From: Thunnus maccoyii
Lineage: Eukaryota; Chordata; Actinopteri; Scombriformes; Scombridae
Reading direction: 5' to 3'
Length of the DNA: 64,000 bases
Assembly (NCBI RefSeq): GCF_910596095.1
Contig: NC_056539.1
Span: 11,349,501-11,413,500, forward strand
The notes beneath the pieces were generated by a model. The model ran no database searches. It saw nothing but the letters and a program-made list of their open reading frames with translations, and was not told the origin of the DNA. A program made the translations under genes and the position numbers. Within the stretch, counting starts at the first letter, position 1. Each line of letters opens with the position of its first letter. Positions 25,252 through 36,907 of this stretch are shown piece after piece.

Positions 25252-26797
25252 ATGAATATCCAGTGTAAACTTGTTATACTGATACTTGCGCTGACTCTTG
25301 ATGATCAAGGTAAGTTAAGCATAGTTTTTATGGCATTTTATAATGTACATACAGGGTATTATAGTAGCATTATAGTAACATGTATATATATGTTTATATT
25401 CATTTATTTATTTTCCTCTCCTAGTTCATACAGGGAAAATTATTGGAGGTCATGAGGCTGTGCCACATAGCAGGCCCTACATGGTGCTTTTGGAGAGGAA
25501 GATGCCACGTGATCAAACAAAACACTGTGGTGGCTTTCTTCTAAATGAGGATTTTGTGATGACTGCAGCCCACTGTCAAGCCAAGTAAGTTGAACAAACT
25601 TTATGTTTACCTACTGACACGGATGATTCTAGGAATTCTGGGTCCCCTGATAGAATTCCTCATCCCAAAAACCAAGACTCTTTTATTTGTCCCCACATGT
25701 ATTAAGATTGCAGCAATACATGATATCTATGTAGTAAATATGCTCTGTGATGGCTTTGTGAATACAACATAAATTTAAGTCTCTTAATATTTTCATATTG
25801 TGAATGCAAAGCCTACACAGAAAAAAAACTAGTTTATTCTTAGATCATGTTTTGCATTTAATTTCATGTCATTTCAGGTCCTACACAGTCTTACTAGGAG
25901 TTCACATTTACGGAGAAAAAACTAATGGCATACAGGAGATACCTGTGGACAAAGCATTTCCACATGAGGACTACAATCCAACTGACTTCACAAATGACAT
26001 AATGTTACTCAAGGTAAAACATAGATTAATGACTTTAAAATTATTGCAATTAATAGCAAAAATTTTATTTTTGTTTATTTCAGGAATTTTAAATTTTTGT
26101 TTATGATTATTTGCAAATGCTCTATTGAATGCATTTATCAAAAAGAGAACTTAAATAATGCATGCACATCCCTGAACAATAAATAATCAGATAATGTGTT
26201 AGTAACAGATAAAGTATTGGAGAAATCTGAATTGATATTTTACCTTCATACTTGTTTTGTTTTTTGTTTTTATTTCTCCCTGTTCCACAAGTTGAGCTCC
26301 AAGGCACATTTCAGCAAAACTGTGAAACCCATTGGTCTCGCAGGTCTAGGTGACAGCTCTCTGCCAAAATCATGTATAGTCTCCGGCTGGGGCACAACAG
26401 GCATCAACAAAGGACATATGTCTCATAGACTCATGGAAGCCAATGTAACACTAAGTGATGAAAAGCAGTGTGTTACCGAAAACTCATACTGCTCTCAGGG
26501 AGACATTGGACCGGGTGGGGTACGTACATTTATAACATTTATAACATAACATGGACAAACAAACGTTGGTCAACAATGATACTTGATTCACTGGTGTTGA
26601 GGAATCACTGCATCCTGTATATGTACTTCCAGGGAGACTCTGGTGGTCCACTGGTCTGTGAAGATGGAAAGGCATACGGGGTGGTGTCCTCCACCTTCAG
26701 TCCACATGGCGGTGGCCCAAAAATGTACAATTATGCCAAGATTCCTCACTATAGACACTGGATCGATTCAGCCATGAAACATAATGGAAAGCTCTAA
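25252..26797 (+). CDS. Granzyme/chymase-like serine protease, copy 2
   Basis: Exons 25,252-25,309, 25,425-25,584, 25,878-26,013, 26,292-26,519 and 26,633-26,797, the same phases as copy 1, encoding 248 aa. Signal peptide, GK|IIGGHEA activation site, His69, Asp113, Ser197 and all six cysteines are intact. Relative to copy 1 it carries about 25 amino-acid changes, including [12 protein letters not shown] for [27 protein letters not shown] for [19 protein letters not shown] for GPGV just before GDSGGP, and [13 protein letters not shown] at the C-terminus. The N106 glycosylation site is lost because the sequon becomes N-P-T. Several of these changes would lie in surface loops near the active-site cleft, suggesting altered substrate preference. 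This is inference. Confidence 0.9.
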
Positions 26798-28351
26798 TAC
26801 ATGTTACATTCAATTGACCAAATCCAATTTGAATTTACAATAGACTACTTCATTTAAATTGTATAACACTGGAGAATTTCAAAATTGATATTTAAGTTGC
26901 TGTTATCACTGGCTGCATAGCAATGACACTGCCAAATATGCTTTGCACAGATTTAAAAATTCAAAATACACTTTACTTCAATGTTTCTAAATCATATCTG
27001 TTTCTAAATCAATGAAATTTTCTTTAGGCAAGTTGAACCAAAACTCTGAAAAAAGATAAATATGATTTGGTCAGTTTATGTGACATGTTTTGGCTTTTTT
27101 AAGGCACAGCGGTTTTTCTGCTACAGAGGCTACAAAAATGTTTTGTCAATGAAATGTAGGATATTCCAGGCAAATTCCAGGTATTGCTACAGTTTAAACC
27201 AGGCATTTAAGTGTACACTCAATGCTGTTTTAGAGACGTAATATCTATCGATATTTAAACATAGTATGTCCTGTCTCTTAAATACAATGTTGCATGTAAG
27301 AAATACATTAATGCTCTGTGCATCTTCTTTTAGACTAGATTAAATGAAAACAGACTCATTTTAGTTTGTTTTGTACTAAACAAACTTTTGCTTTCTCTGC
27401 ATGTTCTCTCAGTATTTCTGTGCACTTTGCTTATTGAGCATGAATTAAATCAACAAAAAAGACAACACTGCCTCCTTGTGAACTGACTGTTTCAGCATTA
27501 AATAAGACTACTTTGTTTTATTACTCCTCCAAATGTAGACATTTTTAATTAATTGTATACAACTAGGAAGCTCACTTATCTTAAATATCATTAACCTAAT
27601 AGCTCACCAAACTATCATATCTGGGAAAATTTCAAAGTTGTATCTTAAGGAGGGACAGGAGTGATGCTGAAATGCAACTCAAATGTCTTTTGTTCGCTGT
27701 TTGACTTTGTCATTAATTTTCTGTTTACATACCAAGATAAAGTTATGGGTGCTCAAAGGAGTTATATTTGTTGACAAATACATTAATACACACTTATATC
27801 TGCTTAAAACTATATTATAGTGTGTTATAAACCATTCATCATTCGTTTATATATTGTTTATAAATGCTAAATATGAGGACTTGAAGTAAAGTGTCGCTGC
27901 AATAGTAATACAAAAACATAATTATTTATTACTCCACTTATTGAGCCACAGTATTGCTAGTTTTGCCCCTTACTGCAACAGAAACGATGGCTATTCAACC
28001 AGATGTAAGTCCATATCTCAGAAAATAAACCTGCTTCACATCTCAAATGCACCACTGCCTCAATACACTTTGATTATCATTACTATTTCTAAATGTGACA
28101 TCAGATGAAAAGTCAAAGTGCATGGTTTGTTTAAATGGACATATTTCATTGAATAAAAAAGCTGGAGTTGCACTAATGTGGCTCACCGCAGCTCTTTCAC
28201 TTGATCAATGCATCTCAATAAGCCTCTAATCTTAAATGGACTCGCTCCTAAAACATTGTCATCCTAAAGGAGATGACAGAGCGGAAAGGAAAGAAAGTCT
28301 TTATCTAATTTGCAGTTAAAGGAGATACTATGGTTTTGCGCAAGCTGTCAG

Positions 28352-29012
28352 CACACACCCTTGTTGAGCCACACACAAAGCAAGCCATTATGTACTCTTA
28401 TCAATGTCTGCTGATGTGTTGAATCCACTTTATGCAGTTCTCTTAAACCATCATTCAGGTGGAGATCAATGATTAGGAACCACTGTCTGTGTAGTCAGGG
28501 ATGGCTTTGGGAGCAAATTTATCTTCATCATATGGTGAAATTGTGGACCCAAGTATGCCTGATGTATCAATGAAAGGCTTGTGGTAGTCTGCACATAGGC
28601 TTAACTGCTTGAGGTGTGCAACACTCCCCTCAGCCTGTGGCCTCCACCTCTAGGCCCTCAACAATGCAAATGGTAAGGCTTTTTTAATTTTTAGTAGTCC
28701 TGTGTCCATCTTATAAAGTGAGCCTTCCCAAGAATGCACCACGCTAAGTGAATCATGAACACAGTACAACATCAACATGACTGAAAAGTCTATCCCAGTC
28801 ATCTCTGTTGCTTGATGAACACCTCAGTGTGCTATCAACTAAAACTATTTTTACAGGTTCAAGCAGACAATGTGAAGTCCCTCTATAAACGGAACCTGGA
28901 GCTGGACATTAAAAAAGAGTTGGAGATTAAAAAGCTCAAACTAGAAATTGAGCAACTGGAGTATGAGAAGGCGGTATTGCAGTGGATGGTACCTGAAAAT
29001 GTTTTTGTTTAA
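28352..29012 (+). pseudogene. Harbinger Myb/SANT-like gene remnant, unit 2
   Basis: The same arrangement as in unit 1. Upstream exon pieces are interrupted by stops, and the terminal coiled-coil exon 28,857-29,012 remains open with the same protein sequence (LELDIKKELEIKKLKLEIEQ and onward). The N-terminal DNA-binding exons are absent. Confidence 0.7.
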
Positions 29013-29130
29013 GCACGATTGACATTGTATGCTTTGACTTTTTTTCTTTTCCCAGCAAAGGCAGACATTTTAATGAATAAACAAGTGATTGGTTTATTCT
29101 TTTTTGTTGTTTTTGTTGTTGTTACATTGT

Positions 29131-29647
29131 TTAGTGATGGCCTGTCTGATGGCTGTACCAGTGGAGTGATCGAGGGCGATGGGGTCCACAATGACGGGTG
29201 CCATTAATGGCTCTCTCTTTCCTTATATTGGCAATTTTGTGGAACACCACACATGCTGATGTTATTTGGCAAGCCTGCTTGGGAGAGACCCTCAGGCCAC
29301 GGAGGCAGTTGAAACGGGACTTGATGACCCTGACAGTCAACTCTATGTTGACCCTGCATTTACAGAGAGCCACATTAAAACACCTTTGTAGTGGTGTCTG
29401 TGGGTCAGGATAAGGGGTCATCAAGTATCGTGTACATGCGTATCCTCTGTCCCCCAGTAGAAGTCCTTTAAAATGTTGTGTTAATAAAAGGAGAGGAAAT
29501 TACTTGATCAGTGTCACAGTTAAACAAGCAATAGAATTAACTGTGTATATTTGCCATAACTTGCTCAAACCGATGACCCGGTGACGACCGAGCCAGGCCA
29601 TCTAGCATCCAGACTTGTGAACATTAATTGGTGGTCACAAGTCATCT
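29131..29647 (-). pseudogene. HARBI1-like Harbinger transposase remnant, unit 2
   Basis: It carries the same two conserved blocks as unit 1 (DARWPGSV region near 29,580-29,640, GDRGYACTRYLMTPYPDP to SRFNCLRGLRVSP in 29,131-29,467), with a few substitutions (CRVNIELTV; HKIANIRKERAINGTRHC). The N-terminus is missing and the gene is dead. Confidence 0.8.
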
Positions 29648-31365
29648 GCAACGGCATTTTAGGTTAATTTCACAATGAAAGCACTAAGACAAAGTTACCA
29701 GTGACAGCTTTTTAAAGGGAACCCATTGTGTTTATTAATGGTGACAAAGTACTGTAACAAACTTTGTGGTTTATGTGAATATTTCTGACAAATGTGAAAA
29801 GTCTACTGTGCAGCACTATTACAAAGCCTTAGTGTAGCTTCATTATATTTGGTCTCATAAGTTGCAATATTAGCACCGTATCTCTGTTCTGACATTATAT
29901 TGTAAAGCTATTTCTTCGTTTGTGACAGTGTTAGTGTTATCACAGAGAAAATCAGCAGTTGACGTCAGGCTGCAGCTATAACGTCGTTCCTGTGGTTGCT
30001 TCCTCCTCCACACTCTGTTGTTTCTGATTCCACAGTGCGATATTCAGCCTTGTATCATGAAACTAGTTTTCTTCCAAATATGATGATATTTTAAAGTCTT
30101 TAGTAGAATGATATTTTAGTGTCTGCTTTTCCCTATTGCTAGATGGAGTGTTTTGGGAGACCCACCTTTGAGAGGGGAACTCTGGGTGCAGGCAACATGG
30201 AGGGAGGTTAAACATTATTCATTTCCATATACTACCCACACTGTAACGATACAGTGCTGGTTGAAAATCAGCAAAGTTTCTCTTTAATACATCCATGGTC
30301 TACACTCTAGCAACTCCAGCCAAACTTGCATTTGTGTTTCCTTTGCAAAAACCTGTTGGTTATTCCTCATACTCAAATACTTTCTCTTTTAAAAGCAAAG
30401 CATACTGTTTGAAAATACAAACATTATAGCATAAATCTAAGCACTGTGTTGCTTGTCCTTGTATATTTTTCTATATAAGCACTCAAACCATCCAAGGGTT
30501 ATGTTAGAATGAATAAGATTTCATTAATTACAACAAGGGTAATAACATAGATTACAATTTTATTTAGAATACTGTACTATAACACTAAGGCTAAGTAGTT
30601 CTACCCTGCAATACTCAAATAATGCTGTCTTTATATCCATACTTTAAATCATCAGTACAAACTTGAAAACACATGAATGAATAGGCAATATAACAATAGT
30701 TCAGAAAAAAAGAAAAAACAAAACAGAAAAAACAGACAAAATAGAAACAAATCCTTCCCTCATCACAACTGATTTTATTACTGTAAAGGAACAGGGGCAT
30801 GAAGAGGACGCCAGTGGCTTATGTTCAGGAAAAAGGTCTAACAGTGGTTGGCACAGTAAAAGACTACAGAAATGTTACTTACTAACTGTTGCCTGTCTCA
30901 CAATTCAGGCTTCAGGATTTGGTGGGGAATCATTTTATTTCAAAAACTTAAAGACTGATCAAAATATTACTTTACCGTAATGTGCAATAATTTAAATACA
31001 GTAATAAAAATGGAGTGTGTCAATTGATCTCTTATGAGTTTTTTTTTTTTTTTTTGGCAGCTAAAAGGTCTAATTTCATGTTACTATAAGTTTCACGAAC
31101 AACACTTTCAAACCACTGCTTGTTTACGCACTGTCTTATGACATGATAACATTAGAATAATGTTTCCTTTGGGGCTGTGTGATCTCTAAGAAAGCCATGG
31201 CACTGAGCATGAAATGCTAATAGATCTTCAGTAAATCTGCAAGGCTGTGTGTGTCACATCAGAGTCATCAATAAACCACACACAGCATATGTAATTTATC
31301 AAACACTGAATAAAGACTTTTGACTTGTTCCTTGAAAATCTAACCTTTGTGATAAGGGCCTCCTC

Positions 31366-31504
31366 CTCAAAACCACATTGTTTGCATATGCACACTACGC
31401 AAACGCTTCTTTCTTTCTCTAATACAGCAGAGCATTTAAAGACTGAAATTGTCGGTGATGTGTGCCATTGCTCTTCAGTAGCTCAAGTGGACTGTGATCT
31501 CACC
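31366..31504 (+). promoter_or_regulatory. Proximal promoter of protease 3
   Basis: Same ACCACA / GTTTGCATATGC / CATTTAAAG layout as copies 1, 2 and 5 ahead of the ATG at 31,505. Confidence 0.45.
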
Positions 31505-33056
31505 ATGAATATCCAGTGCAAACTTGTTATACTGATACTTGCGCTGACTCTTGATGATCAAGGTAAGTTAAGCATAATTTTTATGGCATTTTATAATGTA
31601 CATACAGGGTATTATAGTAGCATTATAGTAACATGTATATATATGTTTATATTCATTTATTTATTTTCCTCTCCTAGTTCATACAGGGAAAATTATTGGA
31701 GGTCATGAGGCTGTGCCACATAGCAGGCCCTACATGGTGCTTTTGGAGATGAAGACGCCAAGTGGTAAAACAAAACACTGTGGTGGCTTTCTTCTAAATG
31801 AAGATTTTGTGATGACTGCAGCCCACTGTCAAGCCAAGTAAGTTGAACAAACTTTATGTTTACCTACTGACACGGATGATTCTAGGAATTCTGGGTCCCC
31901 TGATAGAATTCCTCATCCCAAAAACCAAGACTCTCTTATTTGTCCCCACATGTATTAAGATTGCAGCAATACATGATATCTATGTAGTAAATATGCTCTG
32001 TGATGGCTTTGTGAATACAACATAAATTTAAGTCTCTTAATATTTTCATATTGTGAATGCAAAGCCTACACAGAAAAAAAACTAGTTTATTCTTAGATCA
32101 TGTTTTGCATTTAATTTCATGTCATTTCAGGTCCTACACAGTCTTACTAGGAGTGCACATTTACGGAGAAAAAACTAATGGCATACAGGAGATACCTGTG
32201 GACCAAGCATTTCCACGTAAGGACTACAATGCAACTGACTTGACAAATGACATAATGTTACTCAAGGTAAAACATAGATTAATGCCTTTAAAATTATTGC
32301 AATTAATAGCAAAAATTTTATTTTTGTTTATTTTTTGGAATTTTAAATTTTTGTTTGTTATTATTTGCAAATGCTCTATTGAATGCATTTATCAAAAAGA
32401 GAACTTAAATAATGCATGCACATCCCTGAACAATAAATAATCAGATAATGTGTTAGTAACAGATAAATGTAAGTATTGGAGAAATCTGAATTGATATTTT
32501 ACCTTCATACTTGTTTTGTTTTTTGTTTTTATTTCTCCCTGTTCCACAAGTTGAGCTCCAAGGCACATTTCAGCAACACTGTGAAACCCATTGGTCTCGC
32601 AGGTCAAGGTGACAGCTCTCTGCCAAAATCATGTATAATCTCCGGCTGGGGCACAACAGGCATCAACAAAGGACATATGTCTCATAGACTCATGGAAGCC
32701 AATGTAACACTAAGTGATGGAAAGCAGTGTGTTAAAGAAAACTCATACTGCTCTCAGGGAGACATTGGACCGGGTGTGGTACGTACATTTATAACATTTA
32801 TAACATAACATGGACAAACAAACGTTGGTCAACAATGATACTGAATTCACTGGTGTTGAGGAATCACTGCATCCTGTATATGTACTTCCAGGGAGACTCT
32901 GGTGGTCCACTGGTCTGTGAAGATGGAAAGGCATACGGGGTGGTGTCCTCCGCCTTCAGTCCACATGGAGGTGGCCCAAAAATCTACCATTATGCCAAGA
33001 TTCCTGACTATAGATACTGGATCGATTCATTCATGAAATATAATGGAAAGCTCTAA
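31505..33056 (+). CDS. Granzyme/chymase-like serine protease, copy 3
   Basis: Exons 31,505-31,562, 31,678-31,837, 32,131-32,266, 32,551-32,778 and 32,892-33,056, encoding 248 aa. Signal peptide, GK|IIGGHEA, His69, Asp113, Ser197 and all six cysteines are present. It resembles copy 1 over most of its length ([31 protein letters not shown]). It differs at [21 protein letters not shown] and [12 protein letters not shown], and carries KIYHYAK as in copy 5 rather than KMYNYAK. That mosaic suggests gene conversion. Glycosylation sites N106 and N169 are kept. Large transposon insertions follow about 2.5 kb downstream but do not touch the gene. Confidence 0.9.
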
Positions 33057-34407
33057 TACATGTTACATTCAATTGACCAAATCCAATTTGAATTTACAAT
33101 AGACTACTTCATTTAAATTGTATAACACTGGAGAATTTCAAAATTGATATTTAAGTTGCTGTTATCACTGGCCGCATAGCAATGACACTGCCAAATATGC
33201 TTTGCACAGATTTAAAAATTCAAAATATACTTTACTTCAATGTTTCTAAATCATATCTGTTTCTAAATCAGTGAAATTTTCTTTAGGCAAGTTGAACCAA
33301 AACTCTGAAAAAAAAAAATGATTTGGTCAGTTTATGTGACATGTTTTGGCTTTTTTAAGGCACAGCGGTTTTTCTGCTACAGAGGCTACAAAAATGTTTT
33401 GTCAATGAAATGTAGGATATTCCAGGCAAATTCCAGGTATTGCTACAGTTAAAACCAGACATTTAAGTGTTCACTCAATGCTGTTTTAGAGATGTCATAT
33501 CTATTGATATTTAAATATAGTATGTCCTGTCTCTTAAATACAATGTTGCATGTAAGAAATACATTAATGCTCTGTGCATCTTCTTTTAGACTAGATTAAA
33601 TGAAAACAGAATCATTTTAGTTTGTTTTGTACTAAACAAACTTTTGCTTTCTCTGCATGTTCTCTCAGTTTTTCTGTGCACTTTGCTTATTGAGCATGAA
33701 TTAAATCAACAAAAAAGACAACACTGCCTCCTTGTGAACTGACTGGTTCGGCATTAAATAAGACTACTTTGTTTTATTGCTCCTCCAAATGTAGACATTT
33801 TTAATTAATTGTATACAACTAGGAAGCTCACTTATGTTAAATATCATTAACCTAATAGCTCACCAAACTATCATATCTGGGAAAATTTCAAAGTTGTATC
33901 TTAAGGAGGGACAGGAGTGATGCTGAAATGCAACTCAAATGTCTTTTGTTCACTGTTTGACTTTGTCATTAATTTTCTGTTTTATTTAATTATTTATTAC
34001 TCCACTTATTGAGCCACAGTATTGCTAGTTTTGCCCCTTACTGCAACAGAAACGATGGCTATTCAACCAGATGTAAGTCCATATCTCAGAAAATAAACCT
34101 GCTTCACATCTCAAATGCACCACTGCCTCAATACACTTTGATTATCATTACTATTTCCAAATGTGACATCAGATGAAAAGTCAAAGTGCATGGTTTCTTT
34201 AAATGGACATATTTCATTGAATAAAAAAGCTGGAGTTGCACTAATGTGGCTCACCGCAGCTCTTTCACTTGATCAATGCATCTCAATAAGCCATCTTAAA
34301 TGGACTCGCTCCTAAAACATTGTCATCCTAAAGGAGATGACAGAGCGGAAAGGAAAGAAAGTCTTTATCTAATTTGCAGTTAAAGGAGATACTATGGTTT
34401 TGTGCGA

Positions 34408-35053
34408 GCTGTCAGCACACACCCTTGTTGAGCCACACACAAAGCAAGCCATTATGTACTCTTATCAATGACTGCTGATGTGTTGAATCCACTTTATGCA
34501 GTTCTCTTAAACCATCATTCAGGTGGAGATCAATGATTAGGAACCACTGTCTGTGTAGTCAGGGATGGCTTTGGGAGTAAATTTATCTTCATCATATGGT
34601 GAAATTGTGGACCCAAGTATGCCTGATGTATCAATGAAAGGCTTGTGGTAGTCTGCACATAGGCTTAACTGCTTGAGGTGTGCAACACTCCCCTCAGCCT
34701 GTGGCCTCCACCTCTAGGCCCTCAACAATGAAAATGGTAAGGCTTTTTTAATTTCTAGTAGTCCTGTGTCCATCTTATAAAGTGAGCCTTACCAAGAATG
34801 CACCACCCTAAGTGAATCATGAACACAGTACAACATCAACATGACTGAAAAGTCTATCCCAGTCATCTCTGTTGCTTGATGAACACCTCAGTGTCCTATC
34901 AACTAAAACTATTTTTACAGGTTTGAGCAGACAATGTGAAGTCCCTCTATAAACGGAACCTGAAGCTGGACATTAAAAAACAGTTGGAGATTAAAAAGAT
35001 CAAACTAGAAATTGAGCAACTGGAGTATAAGAAGCAGGTATTGCAGTAAATGG
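34408..35053 (+). pseudogene. Harbinger Myb/SANT-like gene remnant, unit 3
   Basis: The most decayed of the Myb-like remnants. The terminal coiled-coil exon (from 34,921) begins GTTTGAGCAGAC and has a premature stop near its end (TTGCAGTAA). It also carries changes such as LKLDIKKQLEIKKIKLE. It is followed directly by a deletion into the transposase region. Confidence 0.7.
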
Positions 35054-35099
35054 TACTTTCCTTTTTTTTTGTTTAAGCATGACTGACATTGTATACTTA

Positions 35100-35228
35100 G
35101 TAGTTAAACATGCAATAGAATTAACTGTGTATATTTGCCATAATTTGCTCAAATCGATGACCCGGTGATGACCGAGCCAGGCCATCTAGCATCCAGACTT
35201 GTGAACATGAATTGGTGGTCACAAGTCA
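35100..35228 (-). pseudogene. HARBI1-like transposase scrap, unit 3
   Basis: Only the DARWPGSV-region block (minus strand, about 35,228 to 35,110) survives. The C-terminal GDRGY...RFNCLRGL block present in the other units has been deleted. Confidence 0.65.
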
Positions 35229-35589
35229 TCTGCAACGGCATTTTAGGTTAATTTCACAATGAAAACACTGAGACAAAGATACCAGTGAAGGCTTTTTAAA
35301 GGGAACCCATTGTGCTTTTCAATGGTGACAAAGTACTATAACAAACTTTGTGCTGTATGTGAACATTTCTGACAAATATGCAAAGTCTATTGTGCAGCAC
35401 TATTACACAGCTTTAGTGCAGCTGCATTATATTCGTCTTCATAAGTTGTAATATTAGCACCATATCCCTGTTCTGAAATTATATTGTAAAGCTATTTCTT
35501 TGTTTGTGTTAGTGTTATCACAGAGAAACTCAGCAGCTGACGTCAGGCTGTAGCTATAACGTCGTTCCTGTGGTTGCTTCCTCCTCCAC

Positions 35590-36597
35590 TGTAAGGGACA
35601 CTGTGTGCGATAGTCACTGGTGTGCTACAACCTGATATTCCTGGCCTCTCTCAGAAGGCTTGGGCAACTCATTCGATGAAGAAAGAGCTTCCACAGATTG
35701 TGTTCATTCTCACTGACAGAATACCTTACTGAAGGGTTGTTTGTGGAATATCATCAACATGTGCAATATGTGGTATATCTGAAATAAACAATGGAAAAAA
35801 TATAATGAATGATAATCTCCAGGAAACTGCTTCCCTTTTTGTACATGAGGGCACAGAATACATATGCTGGATAATCCAAAATGAAGCAATAATTCCCTCT
35901 CGTGGCCAAACACACTAGGATGACACGTACCAGTTGAACCATCCACTACACAATCAATGGTAATAAATGGTGTTAAATGCCATATTATTATTTTTATTAT
36001 TATTATATATAAATAAGTAGATAATAAGTAGTAGATGTAAGTAGTATCACAATGTTCAGGCTAGTATGACATATAGAGCAGTAACGATAACATAAATTAA
36101 CATATCAATAAGAATGAACTAAATGCTTATAACAATATAGGGTAGCCAGATGCTTCTTCAACCTTGTGTACGCAAAGCTACGAGATATGAACGTTGCCAC
36201 ATGTACAACAGATTAAACATATTTATCAACATAACACATGAATTATTTCCTTGATTAGTCTGTACAAATGCTGAATACTGCCTTGTATCCTCCTGAACTA
36301 GCACAAACCCATGAAGCTACATATCATAGCATCATCCACCTGCTCCTGCTAACATTACCCTCTTTCAATCACAGAGTGTCACAGAACAGACTGCAGTTTA
36401 CATGCTCATAAACGCACACACATGTCCACAAACAAAGTGAACAGTAAGTCCATAAATGAAGGAAAGAACTCAGCACACAACTGGACTGAACATGTGCGGA
36501 TGTTTTCTTTGCGGATCTAGTCCGTATTCCCCGCCCCCTATTGTCAGTGATGTCACGGGTGAGCCCAAGTTGTAGCAGCAACAGGGGGTTTTGTACA
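35590..36597. mobile_element. Solo LTR (fossil)
   Basis: A 1,008-bp insertion beginning TGTAAGGGACACTG and ending TTTTGTACA (TG...CA ends), flanked by TCCAC on both sides (35,585-35,589 and 36,598-36,602). Units 1, 2 and 4 show the uninterrupted site TCCACACTCTG. No internal retroviral genes are present, which fits an LTR left by recombination. The family is not determined, and age is after the unit duplications. Confidence 0.7.
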
Positions 36598-36907
36598 TCC
36601 ACACTCTGTTGTCTCTGATTCCACAGTGCGATATTCAGCCTTGTATCATGAAACAAGTTTTCTTCCAAATATGATGATATTTTAAAGTATTTAGTAGAAT
36701 GATATTTTAGTGTCTGCTTTTTTTTTTTTTTTGCTAGATGGAGTGTTTTGGGAGACCCACCTTTGAGAGGGGAACTCTGGGTGCAGGCAACATGGAAGGA
36801 GGTTAAACATTATTCATTTCCATATACTACCCACACTGTAAGGATACAGTGCTGGTTGAAAATCAGCAAAGTTTCCCTTTAATACATCTATGGTCTACAC
36901 TCTAGCA

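Larger units (their letters stand above)
24770..31009 (+). repeat. Array unit 2: protease gene plus Harbinger fossil
   Basis: A complete unit of about 6.2 kb, collinear with unit 1 and highly similar across introns and spacers. It carries 3' segments missing from unit 1 (27,118-27,400 and ~27,585-28,020) and a ~0.19-kb piece (~27,727-27,918) shared with unit 5 but not unit 3. Confidence 0.9.
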
